Source: a bacterium
GTDB lineage: Bacteria; Vulcanimicrobiota; Xenobia; RGZZ01
NCBI GenBank assembly: GCA_021782195.1
Contig: JAJXVI010000037.1
Coordinates: 1 to 10,185 of the forward strand
Reading direction: 5' to 3'
Length of the DNA stretch: 10,185 nt
Below the pieces are notes generated by a model. It was given only the letters and a program-made list of their open reading frames with translations, was not told the DNA's origin and did no database searches. The translations under genes were made by a program, and so were the position numbers. Below, one piece after another: positions 1-5,805 of this stretch (position 1 is the first letter of the stretch; each line of letters opens with the position of its first letter).

Positions 1-4
1 TTGC

Positions 5-1051
5 ATGATCTGTTGCAGGGGGTTCATCGGTTCCGGCCATAGCCTGCAAGAAATCCATCTGCCGCTTTTCACCCAGATGGAAGAAGTAACACCTCTTGTA
101 CTCTGCGACTTGCGAGAAAGCGCGATCAAGAATGCACTTCGCAAGTTTGGGATCCGTGAAACCGCTACCCAGTGGCAGGACGTGGTCTCGATGCCCGGAC
201 TCGACGCCGTTGTCATCACGCTGCCTCACGACCTCCACGCACTCGTGGCAGAGCGGGCCCTGCGTGCCGGCAAACACGTCCTGTGCGAGAAACCGGTTGG
301 GCTTTCGATTGCCGAGGCTCTCGCGGTCGAGCGGGCGGCCGAAGAGAGCGGGCAGCTCTATGTTGTTGCCCTCCCCTACCGTTTCGATCCGGAGGTTCTG
401 GCGCTACAGCACCTCGTTTCAAGCGGAAGGCTGGGGCGTATCCACCACGCAAGGGCCGGCATGATTCAGAGGGACGCCCGCCCCGGCGGCTGGTTTCTCG
501 AACGCGAGCGAAGTGGCGGAGGCGCGCTGATCCAGTTCGGAAGCCACCTCCTTGACCTGGTCTGCATGCTGATGGATGACCCGCAGATCGAACGCGTGAG
601 TGCGGTAGCCAGCCGGCAGGCAAGTCCGACAATCATGCGCGAAAAACTTGACGTTGAGGACGCGGCCACCGTCATGTTGCGAATGGATAGCGGGCGCTCG
701 GCGGTAGTCGAGACCGCGTGGGCACAAGATACGTCCTGCGACCGCAAGTATCTGGAAGTATTCGGAGAGCGTGGCGGAGCCAGCCTCTGGCCGCTACGTG
801 TCAACACCCACGTTGACGGTCTCGCATCGGAGATTGCACCTCGCATCTCCGCCGGTAACCCCTACCAGGGACTGGTCCGACACTTCGTCGAAGCGATACT
901 GCGTCAGGGCAGGGAACCACGGACGCGCGGCAACATCGAAGACGGCGTTCGCCTGGCCCGGCTGACGGAGCTCATCTACCAGTCGGTGGCCACAGGACGA
1001 GAGATCGACGTCCCCTCGACGGCCACCAAGCGCACAGGAGGCTCGCCATGA
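5..1051 (+). CDS. Gfo/Idh/MocA-family NAD(P)-dependent oxidoreductase
   Basis: Probably a sugar or cyclitol dehydrogenase-like enzyme of the cytoplasm; the substrate cannot be named from sequence. The 348-residue length is normal for the family. An N-terminal Rossmann fold is marked by the nucleotide-binding motif GFIGSG at residues 6-11. The family's catalytic Lys lies in CEKPVG (E95-K96-P97). The second domain carries GGGALIQFGSHLLD at residues 171-184. In inositol dehydrogenases this motif normally supplies an Asp and a His four residues apart; here the His is kept (H181) but the Asp position is Gln (Q177), so chemistry or substrate may differ. The ATG at 5 gives a sensible N-terminus, with the first beta strand running straight into the Gly motif. 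Only four bases lie upstream, so no ribosome site can be seen and the true start could lie outside the window. The stop overlaps the next small ORF (ATGA), suggesting translational coupling. The family assignment is firm; the function is not. Confidence 0.9.
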   Translation: MICCRGFIGSGHSLQEIHLPLFTQMEEVTPLVLCDLRESAIKNALRKFGIRETATQWQDVVSMPGLDAVVITLPHDLHALVAERALRAGKHVLCEKPVGLSIAEALAVERAAEESGQLYVVALPYRFDPEVLALQHLVSSGRLGRIHHARAGMIQRDARPGGWFLERERSGGGALIQFGSHLLDLVCMLMDDPQIERVSAVASRQASPTIMREKLDVEDAATVMLRMDSGRSAVVETAWAQDTSCDRKYLEVFGERGGASLWPLRVNTHVDGLASEIAPRISAGNPYQGLVRHFVEAILRQGREPRTRGNIEDGVRLARLTELIYQSVATGREIDVPSTATKRTGGSP

Positions 1052-1119
1052 ACTGGCGTTTCTGGTTCTGGATCGCACTGACCACAATTCTGCTCTGCGG
1101 GTGCGCTCCACCTGACTGA
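1048..1119 (+). CDS. Putative 23-residue micro-lipoprotein
   Basis: A tiny ORF whose ATG overlaps the stop of the oxidoreductase gene (ATGA). An excellent Shine-Dalgarno, AGGAGG at 1036-1041, stands six bases before the ATG. The peptide begins MNWRFWFW, continues with a short hydrophobic stretch (IALTTILL), and reaches LCGC followed by APPD and the stop. LCGC fits a relaxed lipobox (Leu at -3, Gly at -1). If cleaved there, the mature product would be a five-residue lipopeptide starting with the lipidated Cys. Very small lipoproteins such as entericidins and LptM are known, but I recognise no relationship to them. It could instead be the remnant of a longer lipoprotein, or a translated spacer. 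The strong ribosome site and the lipobox together argue that it is real. Co-transcription with the oxidoreductase is likely. Confidence 0.5.
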   Translation: MNWRFWFWIALTTILLCGCAPPD

Positions 1120-1135
1120 GTCCACATCTCGCGGT

Positions 1136-1168
1136 TCGCGGGAACGAGCTGTGCGCAACCTTCCGCGA
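1136..1168. terminator. Weak inverted repeat between convergent genes
   Basis: TCGCGG-GAA at 1136-1144 can pair with TTCCGCGA at 1161-1168 with one bulge, around a 16-base loop. It lies between the ends of the rightward micro-lipoprotein ORF and the leftward TonB-like gene, where a shared terminator would be expected. No T-run follows on either side, so a classical rho-independent terminator is not shown. Treat it as a candidate only. Confidence 0.25.
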
Positions 1169-1181
1169 CGGGTGACCGGTT

Positions 1182-2267
1182 TCAATCGCCGTAATGCGGA
1201 TTCGGATTGTTTGCGCTCGCAAAAATGATGTCATACTCCACGGTGTACGGTACCGGTACCCCGTGATTGAGGGCTGGAAGCCACATGGTGTGTGACGCGA
1301 TGTACTGGCCAACGCTGTCGAGGTCACGATCGCCCGTACTGCGCACAATCTGGGCGGTTCCATAGACCGGACCGCCTCCATTGCCCGGCGTGATCGTGAC
1401 CTGCACGCGCATCATTCCCGTCTTCGTGCCCAGCGCGTGGTCAGGATTCCCCGCACCGGTAAAGACGGGCTGTTGAAGGCTACGAGCGGCCACTGTGGCA
1501 TAGTCGATGCCCTGGTTTTTGCACAGGTCCTGCCACGAGCGCGACCCGCCGGTGTGATCGCCTCCCGACGGGGGGGGCGCGACACCAAGCGCTGTCCAGT
1601 TGTCGTAGAGGGTCGTACTGGTAACACGCTCACCCGGGCTCCCGCCGCCCCCACCGCCCCCACCGCCCCCACCGCTTCCAGACCCTCCCCCGGATCCGCC
1701 CTGCCCGTTGCCTGCCGCGCCGCCCTGGGAAGCAGCAGGAGGCGCTGCAGCTTGCGAGGGGACGTTTGAAGGACCCTGCTGAGGAACCGTGACGGGCTGA
1801 ACCGGGACGTCCTCTACGGACGGGGCGTGTGCCGCCGCAACCACCTGCGGGCGATGGACGACCACGTGATGAGAAGTTGTGACCGGGCGGGCCTGCGGTT
1901 GGGTGGGCGCTACGGTGCGATCGGGCACTGAAGCAACCGACGCCCGCGGGGGCGGCGACCCTGCGCGATGCGGGGGCAGGTGTACCAGGCTCACCGGCGT
2001 CGACGCGTCAATGGCTGCCTGCTGGCTGAAGAACGAACTGGTGTTGCTCTGGCGCACCAGGACAATGTAGGCGAACAGGGCCACCGCGTGCATCATCAGG
2101 GCGAGCGCGAAGGTTGCGTACAGTTCGTCGGACTCGTGCTTGCGGGGAGGAACGGGCACAGCCTCCAGTACAAAGCCACGGCGGCGGCCGTGAGTTTGCC
2201 GGACCCACGTAGCCGGGGCATCGGCCTGCGGCTGCACGGAATTCACGGTTCTGGTCTGGCGGGGCAT
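1182..2267 (-). CDS. TonB-family energy-transducer-like protein
   Basis: A 361-residue inner-membrane-anchored protein with TonB architecture. It has a ~49-residue cytoplasmic N-terminus rich in Arg/Gln, one hydrophobic helix at about residues 50-71, a Pro-rich stretch (about 95-180), and a Gly-rich linker at 182-210. A C-terminal TonB-like domain spans about 285-351. That domain shows the family pattern: RVQVTITP, then STGDRDLD, then W-x-PA and GVPVPY. TonB proteins pass proton-motive-force energy from ExbB/ExbD to outer-membrane transporters; no exbB/exbD or receptor gene lies in the window, so the partner is unknown. AgmX-like proteins of gliding or secretion systems share this layout and are an alternative. 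I chose the ATG at 2267-2265 because AGGAGAG sits just upstream of it; in-frame ATGs at 2279 and 2339 lack a suitably placed ribosome site. A single Cys (C249) lies just before the C-terminal domain. The linker is encoded by a short tandem repeat and may vary in length. Confidence 0.8.
   Translation of the reverse strand: MPRQTRTVNSVQPQADAPATWVRQTHGRRRGFVLEAVPVPPRKHESDELYATFALALMMHAVALFAYIVLVRQSNTSSFFSQQAAIDASTPVSLVHLPPHRAGSPPPRASVASVPDRTVAPTQPQARPVTTSHHVVVHRPQVVAAAHAPSVEDVPVQPVTVPQQGPSNVPSQAAAPPAASQGGAAGNGQGGSGGGSGSGGGGGGGGGGGSPGERVTSTTLYDNWTALGVAPPPSGGDHTGGSRSWQDLCKNQGIDYATVAARSLQQPVFTGAGNPDHALGTKTGMMRVQVTITPGNGGGPVYGTAQIVRSTGDRDLDSVGQYIASHTMWLPALNHGVPVPYTVEYDIIFASANNPNPHYGD
1645..1674. repeat. 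9-bp tandem repeat (ccgccccca, 3.3 copies) in the TonB-like gene
   Basis: Three full copies of ccgccccca plus a partial one lie head to tail. Because the unit is a multiple of three, gain or loss of copies would lengthen or shorten the Gly linker by three residues without breaking the frame. A separate run of eight G at 1570-1577 lies in the same gene (Pro codons on the coding strand); slippage there would cause a frameshift. Confidence 0.8.
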
Positions 2268-2477
2268 ATCTCTCCTCATTGCGCCCAATGATGCGCATGG
2301 CTGTGCTTCCAGTGCTGCACCCACGAGGGGCACAGGCATGATTTCAGTCCGCTGGGCGACTCTCCTTCATCGCACGCGAGCAGGCGAGGCTACTTCCCTG
2401 CTACAGGCGCGTTGCGCCCACGCGCAAGACGCATCTCGCAGCCACCCACCGAACAACCTTCGCAGAGGCACCACTGT

Positions 2478-2503
2478 GGTCACCGTGCTGCGGTCACCGT
2501 GCT
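2478..2503. repeat. Direct repeat ggtcaccgtgct, two copies 14 bp apart
   Basis: Two exact 12-base copies begin at 2478 and 2492. The core GGTCACC is itself a near-palindrome around the central base. The pair lies about 210 bp upstream of the TonB-like start codon, on the side where its promoter should be, so a tandem operator is conceivable. No regulator or promoter was identified to support it. Confidence 0.4.
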
Positions 2504-3118
2504 CCGCGTAAGGGTGTGACTTTCATACCGCCAGTCTCCTGTCAGGTGGCGCCGTGTCGTGCCGCTCCGCTTTGTGCAGTGAGCGCGCCAATCATCGGCC
2601 AGCACGCATGTTTCGGGCGACGGGTTTTCTGAAGGACGCACTGTCGAGATACTTTGTCTCTCCTGGACTGATCGGGGCGCTCTTGAAACTTTGCGTCTTT
2701 CTGTAGAAGGAGTTTTGCAGGGAGTCGTCACGAGGCCTCCGGGCCCTGGAGTCGACACGTCCGCCAAATGCCCCCGCTCCACCTCGGCCTTCAGCTGGAG
2801 GCACACCGGGCTCACTTCGTCTGCAAAGTTTCTGACGGTTCCTGGTAGACTCAACGCCTTCAATCTGCGTAAATGCCCATCTCGCCGGCGCGCGATTCAG
2901 GATATCCTTGCGCAGCCCCCAGAACTCGGAATCGGCGCACCCTGTCACGCCCTGATCGCAGGGTCCGATGACCTTCGCGCGTTTTCGGCAGTAACCGCCG
3001 GGTCTAACCGTCGTCGGTATTCCCCTGAGCTGTTCGGGGCTGCACACCGCTCGTGCGAGTCGGGATTGACGACAGGGTCAGCCGGGATCAGGCGGATAGA
3101 GGTTGGGGGGTGCCGAGG

Positions 3119-3160
3119 CTCCAGTGGCGTCACTGCTGTTTCCTGTCACGCCTTCTGGAG
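3119..3160. repeat. Imperfect hairpin next to the transposase relic
   Basis: CTCCAG (3119-3124) pairs with CTGGAG (3155-3160), and GGCGT (3126-3130) pairs with ACGCC (3148-3152), separated by a small T/TT internal loop. Weaker pairing continues towards a 10-15 base apical loop. It lies just beyond the 3' end of the minus-strand IS4-like relic and could be a terminal structure of the element or a transcriptional hairpin. No T-run follows, so a classical terminator is not supported. Confidence 0.45.
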
Positions 3161-3289
3161 GGAGACGCTCTTGTAGATCCAGGCCCCGGGCCGGACTTGT
3201 CCTGCGACGATCGGCTTCCGCTTCCGGGTCCATGGTTCCCTGGCTTCTTGCTTCGACAATCTGGGTCGCAGGTCGGCCTTTCTCTGGAG

Positions 3290-3645
3290 GTCTGCCATCC
3301 GCTTGCAAGCAGAGTCGCTCATCTTGATCTTTACCTTCCGGTCGTACTGGCGTTGGCTGCGTTGTCGTAGTGGCAGGACAGGGCCAGGTCACCGCAAAGC
3401 CGTCGAATGAGCCACTACTGCTCCTCAGGAGCCGAGACCGCGAACCGAAACCGCGAGCCGAGGAATGAGCCGTTGAAGGGCGGTCATTACGCCAGTGAAG
3501 CTGATTTGCAGCAGTTGAATGTCGTGTGCCTCCGCCGCTTCGACGATGATAGTGCGGACGAAGTTGTACGCGGTAAACATGGCGCACAATTCTTGCTTGA
3601 CGCCCTTCGGCTACTTGCTCCTCACGCACAGGTGCTCACTTCCGT
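3290..3645 (-). pseudogene. Decayed C-terminal fragment of an IS4-like transposase
   Basis: Reading the minus strand in one frame gives a run that follows the C-terminal pattern of IS4-family DDE transposases. It starts with HLCVRSK, has an in-frame TAG at 3613-3611, then PKGVKQELCAMFTAYNFVR, then IVEAAEAHDIQLLQISF. Two further in-frame TGA stops follow. Near the end comes QYDRKVKIKMSDSACKR, like the basic VKIKMS-type tail of these enzymes. The match to 'VxQE...AYNxVR...A...ISF' is clear by eye. The catalytic DDE part that should lie upstream (towards 3650-4000) is not recognisable, so the element is truncated as well as interrupted. The same frame continues past 3290 to a stop at 3148-3146 without recognisable content. 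This must be non-functional. Which IS subgroup it came from cannot be told from here. Confidence 0.65.
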
Positions 3646-3984
3646 GGAGACCAGTTGTCGGAGGCACTCTGGAAGCAAGGCATTGTTGACCCGATGGAAG
3701 AGGACTCCGCGTCACTTGCTTTGCAAGTCTGGAGGCGGTGGACTACGGGGTTTGTTCTGGATTTGCAAACCTCTGCCGGGAAATGCTGATGGCGTGCGGA
3801 TGTTTGGAAATCTGGATCAAGCGCAGGTTTGATCGACCTCTCCAAACATCCAGCAATTCCAGGTCTTCCTGCTTCCCAGGTTTGCTAGCGCTTCGTGGGG
3901 CGCATGGCAGAGAAGCGTTCCGTTCGGAATGCATTTACCACCTTCAACCGCCGGCGCGAGGCGCTTCGTTTCCGAAACCTGTGG
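3646..3984. other. Non-coding stretch between IS relic and GT promoter
   Basis: No gene can be supported here. Short frames exist on both strands (plus 3407-3832 and 3738-4166, minus 3636-3845 and 3743-3934) but have no recognisable motif or ribosome site. The notable content is the nested palindrome at 3798-3851. Base composition is less GC-biased than in the coding parts of the window, as expected for spacer or decayed DNA. Confidence 0.5.
3798..3851. repeat. 54-bp nested palindrome
   Basis: The outer arms GGATGTTTGGA (3798-3808) and TCCAAACATCC (3841-3851) are perfect 11-bp inverted repeats. Inside them, GATCAA (3815-3820) and TTGATC (3829-3834) form a second perfect 6-bp stem. The two stems are separated by a symmetrical 6/6 internal loop, and the apical loop is the eight bases 3821-3828. 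It lies about 135 bp upstream of the -35 of the glycosyltransferase promoter. Candidate roles are a regulator-binding site, a REP/MITE-like element, or a structure left by a mobile element. It lacks a T-run on either strand, so it is not an obvious terminator. Confidence 0.7.
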
Positions 3985-4014
3985 TTGAAATCTCGATGGA
4001 TGCTCTGGTACAAT
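3985..4014 (+). promoter_or_regulatory. Sigma70-type promoter for the glycosyltransferase pair
   Basis: TTGAAA at 3985-3990 and TACAAT at 4009-4014 are separated by 18 bases; each box differs from consensus at one position. Transcription would start near 4020-4022, two to four bases before the ATG at 4024. This gives a leaderless or nearly leaderless message if that ATG is used. Confidence 0.6.
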
Positions 4015-4023
4015 TCAAGCTTG

Positions 4024-5805
4024 ATGGCTCACGAATCCGTCTCCTGCCCCCCTCCCCGCACATCAGGCTTCTCTTCACGCTCTATTGTCCTGCTCATGGT
4101 CTTCATCGCAGCCATGATCTGCATGCATCTCACGTGGATCGCCGAGAATCGGGCACCACCTCGTGAAGACGACAACATGCAGTTGTTCAAGAGCCTGCAG
4201 TTCCATCACGCGATCGAGCGCAGCGGGCCACACAGCCTTGAAGAAGTGCTGTGCGGAAGGTCCGTTGATTTCTATCCTCCCCTCGTCTATGCCATCACTG
4301 CCATCTTCTACCACTTCTGGGGCACCGCGGAGGCGGTGGGGCGTGCGAGCATGCTGGTCTACCTGGTGCTGCTTACGTTCTCGGTGTACGGTATCGCCCG
4401 GCGCCTCTTTGGCGAACCCGCCGGACTGTGCGCCGCTCTCATCGCCAGCGCTGCCCCGACTTTCGACCACTACGCGCACAGCTACTTCACCGACGGGCCG
4501 CTTACCGCTGTCGTCGCGTTCAACCTCTACTGCATCCTGTGCGCAAACTGTTTCGAGAGTGCCAGCGGAAGCCTGCTCTGGGGGCTGTCAATCGGGATTG
4601 GACTCCTTACAAAGTGGACCTTCGGCGTGTGGGTGCTTGTGCCAAACCTCGTCGCCCTGATCGTCTACCTGCGCCGACACCCCGTGTGCGGACTTGGCAC
4701 CCTGCTCGGCTCGCTCTTTCTGATTCAGCAACTGCTTGCGTGGCGCGTCCATCGCGTGGACCCCAACGCGCCGGCCCCCGTCTATCAGCCCGGTTGCCTC
4801 GCAGTGTATTTCCTCGCGTTGCTCGCGCTTGCCATCCTTGTAAGAATCGTCGAGAAGATTCGCCCCCGTCTCAACCTCAATTTCGCCTGGGGCATGCTGG
4901 TTGCGTTTACGCTGTCCCTGCCGTGGTACATCGAAAACTATCTCGAACTGCGCGACGGCACCACCATGATGGGAAACCTGATGGGACGCGACCCCCTCAG
5001 CCACAAGATTCTGCTCAATCTCCTCGTGATCCGCTCGATGGTCTACGGCGCCCCGCTCCTTCTGGCCCTTGGACTCGTCCTGGGCCTGACCGCGTCGTCG
5101 GCACGCCCCGCGACCGCGTGGATACTCACGGGGGGCCTGCCCGCCTTTGGCTTCATGTCGGTGCTTTTCGTATACGCCGACCGGTATATACTCCCCATCC
5201 TCCCGTGGGTCGCATTGCTGGCCGTTGCGTGGTTGCCCCTGCTGAAGCCTCGTCTGCAGTACGTCGTGGCAATCATCTTCGTACCGATCGCCCTCTCGCA
5301 GATGGCGCTCTCCCTGCCGCAATTTCGCAAACCCGTGCTTGCCGCGTGCCCGATACGCCTGCAGACCTTTCTTCCAGCCACTCCAGTGCGCCCGGACCAC
5401 CGAGACTACCACGTGAACGATGTCCTGGATCTGGCCCTTCAAACCACGCACGGGAAGCCCGTCATCTGGGTCATGAACAACCACGACAACAACCTGATCC
5501 AGTCCCGCGTATACGAGTACTTTGCGCGGCAACGAAATCTACGGGTTCATATCATGAACTATGACGTCGACCAGCTCGACAACCCGAACGCCCTGGCCAA
5601 TATCGCCCTGGGAACCCATCTTCTCGTGCTCTGGAACGACGATACGCCGCTCAAGTCGTGGTTGCACATCGCCTGCCAGGACAGTCACTGGCAGATCCGG
5701 CTGCTGAAGGTGTTTCCCCTCCCCCTCGGTTTTCGCGCTTCCCTGTATCTGCGACAATCCACACCAGCAAAAAAACACGTCCTTCGCGGCTCCCACGCAA
5801 CATGA
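4024..5805 (+). CDS. GT39/PMT-like polytopic membrane glycosyltransferase, first of a tandem pair
   Basis: A 593-residue integral membrane protein resembling the ArnT/PMT (GT-C) class, which transfer a sugar from a polyprenyl-phosphate donor to an acceptor on the periplasmic face. Donor and acceptor are unknown. A first membrane helix at about residues 22-40 is followed by an acidic motif EDD at 48-50, where GT-C enzymes carry catalytic acidic residues in the first periplasmic loop. Next come YPPLVY (84-89), FTDGPL (155-160), LTKWTF (195-200) and, later, ADRYILPILPW (385-395), near the family's R-x-x-LP-x-x-P signature. Many hydrophobic segments lie between, then a soluble C-terminal region of about 150 residues. 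The ATG at 4024 was chosen because the only good promoter would initiate just before it. In-frame starts at 3895 (GTG) and 3904 (ATG) lie upstream of that promoter and lack ribosome sites. No Shine-Dalgarno precedes 4024 either. It overlaps the next gene by ATGA. Confidence 0.8.
   Translation: MAHESVSCPPPRTSGFSSRSIVLLMVFIAAMICMHLTWIAENRAPPREDDNMQLFKSLQFHHAIERSGPHSLEEVLCGRSVDFYPPLVYAITAIFYHFWGTAEAVGRASMLVYLVLLTFSVYGIARRLFGEPAGLCAALIASAAPTFDHYAHSYFTDGPLTAVVAFNLYCILCANCFESASGSLLWGLSIGIGLLTKWTFGVWVLVPNLVALIVYLRRHPVCGLGTLLGSLFLIQQLLAWRVHRVDPNAPAPVYQPGCLAVYFLALLALAILVRIVEKIRPRLNLNFAWGMLVAFTLSLPWYIENYLELRDGTTMMGNLMGRDPLSHKILLNLLVIRSMVYGAPLLLALGLVLGLTASSARPATAWILTGGLPAFGFMSVLFVYADRYILPILPWVALLAVAWLPLLKPRLQYVVAIIFVPIALSQMALSLPQFRKPVLAACPIRLQTFLPATPVRPDHRDYHVNDVLDLALQTTHGKPVIWVMNNHDNNLIQSRVYEYFARQRNLRVHIMNYDVDQLDNPNALANIALGTHLLVLWNDDTPLKSWLHIACQDSHWQIRLLKVFPLPLGFRASLYLRQSTPAKKHVLRGSHAT

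Larger units (their letters stand above)
2268..3289. other. Gene-poor region upstream of the TonB-like gene
   Basis: Several short open frames cross this ~1 kb on both strands: minus 2480-2863, minus 2592-3047, plus 2691-3176. They overlap one another, lack convincing ribosome sites, show no motif I recognise, and are mutually exclusive. The TonB-like gene must be transcribed from somewhere near 2270-2500 on the minus strand, but I found no clear -35/-10 pair there. Small structures are present: a hairpin option GCGCGT/ACGCGC at 2407-2425 and a 12-bp direct repeat at 2478-2503. The stretch may be decayed mobile DNA, given the transposase relic just to its right, but no second element can be named. 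Confidence 0.5.

Noticed and set aside
2268..2339. Upstream in-frame ATGs at 2339 and 2279 as starts of the TonB-like gene
   Set aside because: Neither has a correctly placed Shine-Dalgarno, whereas AGGAGAG stands directly before the ATG at 2267.
2407..2425. GCGCGT/ACGCGC hairpin as a terminator or riboswitch
   Set aside because: It has a short stem in very GC-rich DNA, no T-run and no supporting context.
3078..3832. Short frames on both strands (minus 3078-3629, plus 3407-3832) as independent genes
   Set aside because: They overlap the frame that carries recognisable IS4-like transposase motifs and have no motif of their own.
3895..4023. N-terminal extension of the first glycosyltransferase from GTG 3895 or ATG 3904
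   Set aside because: It lacks a ribosome site, overlaps the promoter boxes, and adds a basic segment with no family features. It is not fully excluded.
4588..5532. Long minus-strand open frame (314 codons) opposite the first glycosyltransferase
   Set aside because: It is antisense to a well-supported gene, with low-complexity charged composition (E/Q/R/G) typical of an out-of-frame reading of GC-rich DNA, and no ribosome site.
4428..5564. Plus-strand open frame of 378 codons inside the first glycosyltransferase
   Set aside because: It is very rich in Arg and Pro with no motif, a typical shifted-frame shadow of a GC-rich gene.
5658..5801. N-terminal extension of the second glycosyltransferase from ATG 5658
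   Set aside because: It lies inside the preceding gene. The ATG at 5802 gives the classic ATGA overlap and starts just before the first membrane helix.
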